Of a stretch of 64,000 bases of DNA, positions 25,246 to 33,087 are shown in pieces. This DNA comes from Spirochaetaceae bacterium (GTDB lineage: Bacteria > Spirochaetota > Spirochaetia > Treponematales > Treponemataceae): assembly GCA_017618015.1 (NCBI GenBank), contig JAFZVC010000096.1, positions 1 to 64,000 on the forward strand, in the 5' to 3' direction. Position numbers and translations under genes: made by a program. The stretch's first letter is position 1. Every line of letters starts with the position of its first letter. The notes beneath the pieces are model-generated. The model worked only from the letters and a program-made list of their open reading frames with translations. It searched no databases and had not been told where the DNA came from.

Positions 25246-26074
25246 GTCCCTTGTAGCAGTAAACGAACTCCATCATGTACTGCTGAACGTCGTGGAACCA
25301 CTTCTGCTGCAGCGCGACGGCTGGTTTTCCGATATACCGGTAGTGCCAGCACTCCCAGCGGTAGCCTGTCACAGGCTCGTATCCTTCCGGGAACGAAAGG
25401 CTGAAACCGTATTCGGCGGCGTGTGCGGCGAGCCACTTTCCGGGCTTTGTCTCAGCGTAGCTGTCGTCAATCGAACCAAAGTCAATTGCAGTTCCCAAAT
25501 GATGCTGGCTTGTTCCTGGCGGGGCAGATTCCCTGTCGGCGGCTTCCTGTCCAAGCTGCTTTACATTGCGCTCATAAAGCATTTTCTGGTAGTCGTATGT
25601 GCGGAACGCAGAGCTTACAAGGAGCGTAATTCCTTCCGCATTGGCAGCATCCGCCATTGTACGCACCGCCGCCTCCACAGGCACGCGTAACTTCATGCCT
25701 GATTTGTTCAGCGGGTAAGAGTTATTCTTTACAAGCTCTATAAGATCGGCAGGCTCAAAGTCTTCCGGAACTATATGCGTCCTGTCTATCAAAAACAACA
25801 AGTCGTCGGTATCGGCGGCTATTACCGCTTCAATATCGTTGTAGAACTCAAGCTTGTTCGCGTCTATCGCGACTTTTATGGACTCCACTTCCTCTGTATA
25901 AGCGGCCGGGTGAGGCATTGAAGCGAACACGCTCAGCGCATCCGCGACTTTCTGCTCCTCCGGCGTCAGTCCGGCTTCCTCAGGCTCTTCCGTTTTTTTT
26001 GTGCATGAGCACGTACAAATACTGACAAAAATCATCATGGCAGCGGCAACCAGACGTATAGAAGCTTTTTTCAT
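25235..26074 (-). CDS. D-alanyl-D-alanine carboxypeptidase, VanY-like lipoprotein
   Basis: A 279-residue zinc peptidase of family M15B that trims the terminal D-Ala of peptidoglycan stem peptides. The signal peptide ends in C-T-C-S-C, so it is probably a lipoprotein. Zinc and catalytic motifs are S-Q-H-H-L-G-T-A-I-D-F-G (about 190-201) and W-E-C-W-H-Y-R. It lies 4 bp after the STAS gene and is the last gene of a four-gene unit with two PP2C-type phosphatases. In this position it is more likely a cell-wall housekeeping or stress function than vancomycin resistance. Confidence 0.85.
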   Translation of the reverse strand: MKKASIRLVAAAMMIFVSICTCSCTKKTEEPEEAGLTPEEQKVADALSVFASMPHPAAYTEEVESIKVAIDANKLEFYNDIEAVIAADTDDLLFLIDRTHIVPEDFEPADLIELVKNNSYPLNKSGMKLRVPVEAAVRTMADAANAEGITLLVSSAFRTYDYQKMLYERNVKQLGQEAADRESAPPGTSQHHLGTAIDFGSIDDSYAETKPGKWLAAHAAEYGFSLSFPEGYEPVTGYRWECWHYRYIGKPAVALQQKWFHDVQQYMMEFVYCYKGLEM

Positions 26075-26078
26075 AAGA

Positions 26079-26405
26079 TTAGACGACCTCTGTAACGGAA
26101 TGAATTATGTTGAATGTATCCGTGAAGCCGGTAGAATCCAATGCCTCATGAGCAGCCGTGGACGGGCGCATAAGGTACAGCGTAAAACCAGACTCTTCGC
26201 CATCGTTGAACGCACCCATAAGAACGCCAAGCCCGGAAGAATCGATGCCTGTAACCTCGCTCAAATCGAGGACAAGATTACTCTGCCGAATGTATGTGTA
26301 TACCTTTGAGCGGAATTCGGCAAATGTATATGAATTGATGACGCCACTTATTTCAAGCAGAATATAGTTCGCACCTTTTTTCTCTTCAATAATTAATGCA
26401 TCCAT
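26079..26405 (-). CDS. STAS-domain anti-sigma-factor antagonist
   Basis: A 108-residue SpoIIAA/RsbV-like protein. The phosphorylatable serine lies in G-I-D-S-S-G-L-G-V-L (about residues 55-64). Such proteins release a partner regulator when dephosphorylated by a PP2C phosphatase. It sits 4 bp after a PP2C phosphatase gene, which itself follows a second one, so the operon supplies both the switch and its likely activators. No RsbW-type kinase gene is visible nearby. Confidence 0.87.
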   Translation of the reverse strand: MDALIIEEKKGANYILLEISGVINSYTFAEFRSKVYTYIRQSNLVLDLSEVTGIDSSGLGVLMGAFNDGEESGFTLYLMRPSTAAHEALDSTGFTDTFNIIHSVTEVV

Positions 26406-26409
26406 TTAA

Positions 26410-28563
26410 TTATACCGCCTGTTTGTCCAAGTATTTTATTACGACGACAGAAACGTCGTCCTCAAGCTCTTTTGACGTGAATTCAGAAAGCTCATTACAA
26501 ACGAACTGGCTCATCTTATCAGATGGGAATGTAAGGTTTGTCATTATTGAACGCTGAACACGATCTTTTCCGAATTTCTCACCACGAATTGACTTACCTT
26601 CAAGGAGTCCGTCCGTACATGTAAGAATGATGTCACCAGGGTTCAGTTTTACTTTGCGGACTTTAACAAGCTTGTCCACATTCTTTACGAAGCCAAGTAC
26701 GCGGCCTTCACCCTGAACTTCGATAACGTTGTTGTACGCTTTTGTGTACATAAGCATAGCAGGTGTACCGCAGTTTATGTAATAGAGCGTGTTGTCGGAG
26801 AAATCCATCAGCATGAAAACGCCAGCAAAGAACGTACCTTTAGGCAAGTTTCCACGGATAAAAGCATTTACTTTCTGAATGAGCTGCTTGAAATCGTGCG
26901 TCTCTGCAAGGAAGGTGCGGACGACCGACTTGATGATGACAGATGACATACTCGCGTTAATACCCTTGCCGCTGATGTCTCCAAGAATAATCATGTGACG
27001 TTCGTCTGTAAGACGGATAAAGTCAACATACTCACCACCAAGGTTGTGCGCGGCAATTGAAACGTAGCCGACATCCGCCTTAGGATTCCGTATAAAGTCC
27101 ATGTTTTCCTGAATGGACTGGATAATCTGACCAGACATCTGGATTTCGCGGTTAACCGTACCGACAACATCCTCGTTCGCGATGTTCTTCAGATAGTAAC
27201 CTACAACGAAGAAGTATGAGTAAAGGTTCGTGAATACTGATAAGTCGTAGTCCGTATAAGCGTTTCCAAGTCTCTTCTCGCCCAGAACGATGGCTGCGAA
27301 AATGTGGCGGCCTTCGTTAAGGATAATAAGAACTTCGCCCTGTGTTTCGTAGAAGAAGTCTGAAAGCTCTTTCTTAACAGAAGAAAGGGCATGCTTCGTG
27401 TCGATGTGGCTCTTGAAAATTACGTTGATTTTTGAGTTAAGAGCCGTGTCGAAAAGCGGGTTCGAAAGAGAGAAGCTTGCCTTTTTTCCGCGTGTGCTGT
27501 ATGTCGTTTCGAGCGTGTTATCGTTCGATTCTATAAGCAGGTCAAGGCTTGACGCGTGAACGTTGTCCGTAAAGATTTTGGCAAGCTTTTCGTTGAGCGT
27601 GTCAGGAGACTCCGTATAGTCAAGCTTTGAAAGCTCTTCCTCGAAATGGTGCGAATAGTTCGCGTCACGCGTGTTGCGAAGCTTCCTAAGATATTTAGTA
27701 CCTTGATATCCCAATACAAGAAGCGCGCCCGTAACGAGTCCGTAGATAATAATGAACAGGAATACGTTCGAGAAGCGGAGCGGCTGCAGCACGGCAAAAA
27801 GGACACCGGCGAGAACGCTGACTATGATGTAGTTGAATATAAAGTCAACTGCCCTAGAAGCGATGATTGTTATATCAACAAGGACGGACATTGAAACCGC
27901 TTTGTAGACAAGGAAGATAAGTCCGGCAAGTCCGAACACATACAGAAGATTGAATGACGGTACAAAACTAGTAGCGATACGGCAAACGACATATGTCGCT
28001 CCGACTGCCGCCGGCACAGCGATGAACAAAAGAATAAGTTTCTGCTTGAAAAGTTTGTTTTTCTCGCGCTGAATCCTTAACAGGATAGAAAGCTCTGCAA
28101 TACCGGGCAGAACGAACGCGAATGCAAAGAAGAAGATTTCTGCCCAAGAATAGTCGAAATACGGGAACATTTCGCTTTCAAAGCCTATTCCGTTTTCAAT
28201 AGAAACCGTAACTTCCTGGATTTTCGCAAGGATAATGTATATGCCACCAAGAAGAAGGGCGATTTTTATAACCTTTGTGACTACGCCTTTCCATATTTTT
28301 GGAAACGACAGCAGGTAGAAGGAAATTGAGATAGAGAACCATGCAAAGAACGCAAGGGTTACTTTACCCACGACGCTTATAAGCTGCTTGTTTCCTATAG
28401 CAGAAACAACGACGTTCGCCGCTGTGAAGAAAGCTATTGCCGCCAAAAGCAGTACAAAGTTTATAACGGGTTTTATCCGCTCATCATCGTTCCTTACATC
28501 CTCGAAGGAAGAGAACCAGACAAGCACTGCACTAAGAATAAAATTCAATACAATATAAATCAT
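26410..28563 (-). CDS. membrane-bound PP2C-type (SpoIIE/RsbU) phosphatase with GAF-like domain
   Basis: A 717-residue sensor phosphatase. About residues 1-290 contain eight or more transmembrane segments, about 310-470 look like a GAF-type sensor region, and about 490-715 are the PP2C catalytic domain with G-G-E-Y-V-D, I-L-G-D-I-S-G-K-G, C-T-D-G-L-L-E-G and the closing E-D-D-V-S-V-V-V. The metal-binding Asp residues are intact. It begins one base after the stop of the preceding phosphatase gene. Likely substrate: phospho-STAS protein encoded next to it. Confidence 0.88.
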   Translation of the reverse strand: MIYIVLNFILSAVLVWFSSFEDVRNDDERIKPVINFVLLLAAIAFFTAANVVVSAIGNKQLISVVGKVTLAFFAWFSISISFYLLSFPKIWKGVVTKVIKIALLLGGIYIILAKIQEVTVSIENGIGFESEMFPYFDYSWAEIFFFAFAFVLPGIAELSILLRIQREKNKLFKQKLILLFIAVPAAVGATYVVCRIATSFVPSFNLLYVFGLAGLIFLVYKAVSMSVLVDITIIASRAVDFIFNYIIVSVLAGVLFAVLQPLRFSNVFLFIIIYGLVTGALLVLGYQGTKYLRKLRNTRDANYSHHFEEELSKLDYTESPDTLNEKLAKIFTDNVHASSLDLLIESNDNTLETTYSTRGKKASFSLSNPLFDTALNSKINVIFKSHIDTKHALSSVKKELSDFFYETQGEVLIILNEGRHIFAAIVLGEKRLGNAYTDYDLSVFTNLYSYFFVVGYYLKNIANEDVVGTVNREIQMSGQIIQSIQENMDFIRNPKADVGYVSIAAHNLGGEYVDFIRLTDERHMIILGDISGKGINASMSSVIIKSVVRTFLAETHDFKQLIQKVNAFIRGNLPKGTFFAGVFMLMDFSDNTLYYINCGTPAMLMYTKAYNNVIEVQGEGRVLGFVKNVDKLVKVRKVKLNPGDIILTCTDGLLEGKSIRGEKFGKDRVQRSIMTNLTFPSDKMSQFVCNELSEFTSKELEDDVSVVVIKYLDKQAV

Positions 28564-28564
28564 T

Positions 28565-29947
28565 TCAGCCCTCTACTTTTACAGCAAGCATCGTAACGTC
28601 ATCGCGGAGCTTCTTATCACCGTTGTAGCTCAATACCAAATCCGCAATATCATTGATTATGTGTCTTGCAGCTTTATACGCGCTGTTCTTAATCGTAGAC
28701 ATATAAAGCTCCGTATCTCCAAGCTCAATACCGTTAGCGTCCATAACTTCGGAAACACCGTCAGATGCCATAAGAATAAGGTCGTCGCGGAAAAGCTTCT
28801 GCTCAGCTACCGTAATGTCGTCAAGCTCGATAATACCGACTACGGAACAGTTCGAAGTAAGCGGCTTTATCGTGTAACCGTCCGGTGCCCTTGTAACGAT
28901 GATAGGATCGGACATAGACGCGTTGATGTAGCGTATCGTCATTTTCGCGGTATCGATAATACCGATGAAAAGAACGGTGTATTTATCCTGAAGGTGCATT
29001 CCCTTAATGGCGGTATCAACCGCCTTTACGACACCGGCAAGATCCTCTTTGTTCTCGATAATCTTAACGGTGTTCATAACCAAACCCATAACAAGGGCAG
29101 CGGCAAGACCCTTACCTGAAACGTCACCAAGCATTACAAGCGTCTTGTTGTTGTCCATCGGAAGAACCGTGTAGTAGTCACCGGAAACGTTAACAAGAGG
29201 GCGGAAGTAAGCGGCTATATCGAGGTGCGGGATATCCGGCATCTGCTGCGGAAGGAATGAACGCTGAGTAGCTGCCAGCTGATCCCATTCCTGGGAGAGC
29301 GAAGCAATTTCACCAAGCTCACTGATTGTCTTTGAGCGGTTCTCGAAGTGGTCGAACTCGTCAAGAAGCTTGGCATATACGGCACGGTCGAAAAGGTGCG
29401 TGTAGCGGCAGAAAACGTAAAGGTGCTTGTTGCCGCTGACAAGGAAGAAACCGCGTGAATCGCGCAAGTTCGATGTAACACCGAACTCATTGTTCAAGAA
29501 ATAAACGCCGTTTTTCCATTCTTTGGCATAGTTCATTTCCAGTTTTTCGGTAGTTGTCTCAGCACTGGCTATGCGGTCAGGGCTGTTGTAAATTACGTAG
29601 TTTGTGGAACGGTCAACGTACAGAACAGAACAGTCAGCTTCATCCTCAAGAATCGATTTGATGGCTTCAATAAAGTCATCAACAGAATAGGAGAAACGAA
29701 GACGTTCAATAAAGCGGGAAAGCAAATCGGTCTCGTGCGTGTAAAGAGCTTTGCGCTCAATTTTTGCGATGGACAGCCTCATTACGTTCGAGATGATAAT
29801 CTGCATTCCGCAGAAAACAACCGCCGCAACAATCGCAGCGAACATGAACGATGATTCAGGAACCAGAAAAACTGTCATCAGAATGAAACACAGTCCGGCA
29901 AGCGCGTTGACCATGCTTAACATAATTCTTCTTTGTGCTTTGAACAT
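28565..29947 (-). CDS. membrane-bound PP2C-type (SpoIIE/RsbU) phosphatase
   Basis: A 460-residue phosphatase with two N-terminal transmembrane helices, a middle GAF-like region (about 70-200) and a C-terminal PP2C domain with V-S-G-D-Y-Y, L-G-D-V-S-G-K-G, A-S-D-G-V-S-E-V and R-D-D-V-T-M-L-A. The frame is open to a TTG at 29959, but AGGAAAA lies just before the ATG at 29947, which I use. It is the first gene of the phosphatase, phosphatase, STAS, VanY unit. A sigma-28-type promoter may lie upstream. Confidence 0.88.
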   Translation of the reverse strand: MFKAQRRIMLSMVNALAGLCFILMTVFLVPESSFMFAAIVAAVVFCGMQIIISNVMRLSIAKIERKALYTHETDLLSRFIERLRFSYSVDDFIEAIKSILEDEADCSVLYVDRSTNYVIYNSPDRIASAETTTEKLEMNYAKEWKNGVYFLNNEFGVTSNLRDSRGFFLVSGNKHLYVFCRYTHLFDRAVYAKLLDEFDHFENRSKTISELGEIASLSQEWDQLAATQRSFLPQQMPDIPHLDIAAYFRPLVNVSGDYYTVLPMDNNKTLVMLGDVSGKGLAAALVMGLVMNTVKIIENKEDLAGVVKAVDTAIKGMHLQDKYTVLFIGIIDTAKMTIRYINASMSDPIIVTRAPDGYTIKPLTSNCSVVGIIELDDITVAEQKLFRDDLILMASDGVSEVMDANGIELGDTELYMSTIKNSAYKAARHIINDIADLVLSYNGDKKLRDDVTMLAVKVEG

Positions 29948-29987
29948 ATTTTTCCTCAAACTATATAATAGAGAAAAGTATACTACA

Positions 29988-30015
29988 GTATCGGCAAAAA
30001 TAACAGATAGATTTA
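29988..30015 (-). promoter_or_regulatory. possible sigma-28 promoter of the phosphatase/STAS operon
   Basis: On the minus strand, TAAA (30012-30015), a 16-nt spacer and GCCGATAC (29988-29995). The flagellar sigma consensus is TAAA, 15 nt, GCCGATAA. It lies 40 nt upstream of the first ATG. One spacer base too many keeps this tentative. Confidence 0.45.
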
Positions 30016-30075
30016 CTAATAATAATCTATGGTCGCGGCTGTTGTCAAAGCTCTAAAACCTCTATTGGAGCGGAC

Positions 30076-31431
30076 TTAAAAGCCCATTCCGCCCATGCCA
30101 CCGAAGAGTTTGTTCTGCATGCCCTTGTTGCGGCTCATCTTTTTCATGGCGAGCTTTGTCTTCTCGAACTGCTTTATGAGGCGGTTAACCTCTGCAACGG
30201 ACGTTCCGGAGCCTTTCGCAATGCGCTTGCGGCGGCTCGGTCCGATGATAAGGTGGTTCGCGCGCTCTTTTTTAGTCATCGAAAGAATTATGGCTTCCTG
30301 GCTCTTCATGCCGGAAGTGTCTATGTCCTGATCCTGAACCTGCCCCGCAAGTCCCGGAACCATTTCAAGCAAAGACTGAATCGGTCCCATCTTCTTTACG
30401 CGCTGAAGCTGCTCGAGCATATCCTGGAGCGTGAACTCGTTGCTCGCCATCTTTTTCTGGAGCTTTTCGGCTTCCTCAATGTCGATTGTCTCCTGCGCTT
30501 TCTCAACGAGAGAGACGATATCGCCCATACCAAGGATGCGGCTTGCGATGCGCTCTGGATGGAACTGCTCAAAGTCCTCGATTTTCTCACCAGTACCGAT
30601 GTAAAGGATTGGCTTTCCTGTTATGGACTTCAACGAAAGCGCAGCACCACCACGCGCGTCAGAGTCGAACTTTGTCAGGATAACGCCGGTAAGGCCGAGC
30701 GCCTCATCAAAAGACTTCGCAATCTCAACAGCGTTCTGACCGGTCATTGAGTCGGCGACAAGAACGAGCTCGTCAGGCTTAACGGCAGCTTTGATATCAG
30801 CGATTTCTTTCATCATCGCGTCATCAATCTGCATACGTCCGGCTGTATCGACGATGATTACGTCATAGCCGTTTTTGCGCGCGTAATCGCGTGCGTTTTT
30901 AGCTATACGGACAGCATCTTTCGCCGTACCGGGAAGTTTCACGTCTTCTTTGTAGACAGGCACGGAAGCGCGCTCTGCCATTACACACAACTGGTCTATA
31001 GCAGCCGGGCGCACAAGGTCACAAGCCGCAAGCAACGGCTTTCTGCCGTCCTTCTTCAGTTTTGCGGCAAGCTTTACAGCTGAAGTCGTCTTACCGGAAC
31101 CCTGAAGTCCCAAAAACAGGATAACGGACTGTGTATCGATTCCCTTAAGGTGAAGGTCGGTTTTTGTGTCACCAAGCAGTGCGACAATCTTGTCGTGAAC
31201 GATTTTTACGAACTGCTGGCCCGGGTCAACGGAGCGAAGGACTTTCTCGCCCTTAGCCTCTTCTATCGTGCTGTTGACAAAGCGGCGCACAACGCGGAGG
31301 TTAACGTCTGCCTCAAGAAGCGCCATTTTTATCCGCTCAACGGACTCTTCGATGTTTTTTTCTGTGATTTTTCCTTTTCCGGTTACTGTACGGAAAATAT
31401 CAGAAAATGTATTAGTAAGTTTTTCAAGCAT
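30076..31431 (-). CDS. ffh: signal recognition particle protein
   Basis: SRP54 GTPase that binds signal sequences and 4.5S RNA and targets nascent membrane proteins to FtsY. The 451-residue protein shows the N domain, the G domain (G-L-Q-G-S-G-K-T-T-S-A, D-T-A-G-R-M, T-K-F-D-S-D-A-R-G-G) and the Met-rich M domain with R-R-K-R-I-A-K-G-S-G-T, ending in G-G-M-G-G-M-G-F. GAGG lies before the ATG. It is third in an ndk-gpsA-ffh series on the same strand, 66 bp after gpsA. Confidence 0.97.
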   Translation of the reverse strand: MLEKLTNTFSDIFRTVTGKGKITEKNIEESVERIKMALLEADVNLRVVRRFVNSTIEEAKGEKVLRSVDPGQQFVKIVHDKIVALLGDTKTDLHLKGIDTQSVILFLGLQGSGKTTSAVKLAAKLKKDGRKPLLAACDLVRPAAIDQLCVMAERASVPVYKEDVKLPGTAKDAVRIAKNARDYARKNGYDVIIVDTAGRMQIDDAMMKEIADIKAAVKPDELVLVADSMTGQNAVEIAKSFDEALGLTGVILTKFDSDARGGAALSLKSITGKPILYIGTGEKIEDFEQFHPERIASRILGMGDIVSLVEKAQETIDIEEAEKLQKKMASNEFTLQDMLEQLQRVKKMGPIQSLLEMVPGLAGQVQDQDIDTSGMKSQEAIILSMTKKERANHLIIGPSRRKRIAKGSGTSVAEVNRLIKQFEKTKLAMKKMSRNKGMQNKLFGGMGGMGF

Positions 31432-31497
31432 TTGTTTTCCTCAATTACGCTCTTGAAAACTGATTTCGCTGCGGCGGCTTTCAAGGCGGATATTATT

Positions 31498-32544
31498 TTA
31501 TCTCAGTACTTCCTTAAGGAAATCGAGGGGCTCAATTTCCCGGTTCAGGATGCGGTACAAGCCGTTACAGATAGGCAGCTTAAGATGCAGATTTTCCGCA
31601 ATCTCGTGCACGTAGCGGCAGGCGACGGCACCTTCCGGAAGATATTCTATTTCTTTAATGCGGTCAATCAAATCATCAAGATTTTTGAACGGCGCAAGGA
31701 TATTCTTTTTAATGATGTCGTGTCCAAAACGGCGGTTACGTCCGTACTTACTGCGGCAAGTAACGTCAAGGTCGCCGACGCCTGAGATAGACGTGAAAGT
31801 TTCGGCGTGGGTCGCGCCCATTGCGAAACCGATTGTCTGAATTTCGTTGAGTCCAGCGGCGAGAAGGAGCGATTCTGTGTTGTCGCCGAAAAGGTCTGAT
31901 GTCTCGGCAATTGCGTCAAGGCAGCCGAAAACGATTGCGACTACGTTCTTGACGGCGGCGCAAATCTGAACGCCGATAACATCAAGGCTTGAATAAACCA
32001 TCAAGCCGGGAACGCGCAAAAGCTCCCTTACGCGGATGGAGTTCTTTGGGTTTTCACTAGCGGCGATAAGGCCCGTAAGCTTGCCCATCGCGACTTCCTC
32101 TGCATGGCTCGGACCCGCGATATAAACGAGGTTTCCTTTGCACTCTTCGGGAAGCACGTTCTCCAACGTTTCAAGAACGAGTTTCGGTCCCTGCGCGGAA
32201 GGCACAAAGCCTTTCGTCAGGACCCCGATGCAAGTGGAGCCGTCCGCGATGTTTGGCACATTCGCGATTTTTGCGGCTGTTTTCGCAAGATAAAGCGACG
32301 GGCTTGCAAGAATGATGAATTCCTTGCCTGTCGCGACAGAGATGATATCGGTGGAAGCGGTAAGATTCGCCGAAAGCTTGTAGCCAGGGAAATAACGCTT
32401 GTTCTCGTGCTCGTTGTTAACGGACGATACAACATCGTCCTCCAACGCCCAAATTTCAACTTTATTGTCGTCAGAAGCGAGCGCGTGAGCCATTGCTGTA
32501 CCCCAAGCGCCAGCGCCAATAACACCTATTGTCTTACCACTCAT
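31498..32544 (-). CDS. gpsA: glycerol-3-phosphate dehydrogenase [NAD(P)+]
   Basis: Reduces dihydroxyacetone phosphate to sn-glycerol-3-phosphate for phospholipid synthesis. The 348 residues begin with the Rossmann motif I-G-V-I-G-A-G-A-W-G-T-A and contain the catalytic-lysine region A-A-V-K-N-V-V-A-I and C-R-S-K-Y-G-R-N-R. Length and motifs are normal. A GGTGG ribosome site precedes the ATG. It lies 27 bp after ndk. Confidence 0.96.
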   Translation of the reverse strand: MSGKTIGVIGAGAWGTAMAHALASDDNKVEIWALEDDVVSSVNNEHENKRYFPGYKLSANLTASTDIISVATGKEFIILASPSLYLAKTAAKIANVPNIADGSTCIGVLTKGFVPSAQGPKLVLETLENVLPEECKGNLVYIAGPSHAEEVAMGKLTGLIAASENPKNSIRVRELLRVPGLMVYSSLDVIGVQICAAVKNVVAIVFGCLDAIAETSDLFGDNTESLLLAAGLNEIQTIGFAMGATHAETFTSISGVGDLDVTCRSKYGRNRRFGHDIIKKNILAPFKNLDDLIDRIKEIEYLPEGAVACRYVHEIAENLHLKLPICNGLYRILNREIEPLDFLKEVLR

Positions 32545-32571
32545 ATATTTACCACCCTTACCACACTGTTA

Positions 32572-33015
32572 CTAGAACCAGCGTGCTGCCTGATCTTCCC
32601 ACTCGATAATCTCTTCTGGCTTGAAGAACAGGTTAATCTCTCTCTCTGCGTTCTCTGGCGAATCCGATGCATGGATAATGTTAAGATTCGTGTGGAGCGC
32701 GTAGTCACCACGGATAGTTCCCGGCTGCGCATCTGCGACTTTTGTCGAGCCTACAAGCTTACGCACGATTGCGACACAGTTCTCAGCCTCAAAAACCATG
32801 GCGATAACAGGTCCTGACGTGATGTAGCTCTTAAGGTCGGCGTAAAAATCCTTATCCTTGTGCTCAGCATAATGCCTGTCAGCGAGCTGTGCTGTGATTT
32901 TCAGGAGTTTCATGCCTACAAGTTTAAGGCCTTTCTTTTCGAGTCTGGAGATAATCTCTCCTGCGATGCGGCGATTCAGTACGCCGGGCTTAAGCATAAC
33001 ATAGCTTCTTTCCAT
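32572..33015 (-). CDS. ndk: nucleoside diphosphate kinase
   Basis: Transfers the gamma-phosphate of ATP to nucleoside diphosphates through a phosphohistidine. The 147-residue protein begins M-E-R-S-Y-V-M-L-K-P and has the active-site N-I-I-H-A-S-D-S. The start at 33015 is at the family position and follows GAGGAAAGACT; the open frame to 33069 would read through the promoter. The central segment after Y-A-E-H differs somewhat from the usual sequence. First gene of ndk-gpsA-ffh. Confidence 0.95.
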   Translation of the reverse strand: MERSYVMLKPGVLNRRIAGEIISRLEKKGLKLVGMKLLKITAQLADRHYAEHKDKDFYADLKSYITSGPVIAMVFEAENCVAIVRKLVGSTKVADAQPGTIRGDYALHTNLNIIHASDSPENAEREINLFFKPEEIIEWEDQAARWF

Positions 33016-33040
33016 AGTCTTTCCTCTTCTAATTGCGGAT

Positions 33041-33069
33041 AGTATAACGCTTAAACTTTCATTATTCAA
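33041..33069 (-). promoter_or_regulatory. ndk promoter
   Basis: On the minus strand, TTGAAT (33064-33069), a 17-bp spacer and TATACT (33041-33046), about 26 nt upstream of the ATG. A normal leader with a Shine-Dalgarno sequence follows. Confidence 0.65.
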
Positions 33070-33087
33070 GCAAGGGAAAAGAACATG

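Noticed and set aside
25235-26074. Vancomycin-resistance gene vanY
   Set aside because: No vanH, vanA/B, vanX or VanRS genes are present. It is in an operon with phosphatases, so a housekeeping carboxypeptidase is more likely.
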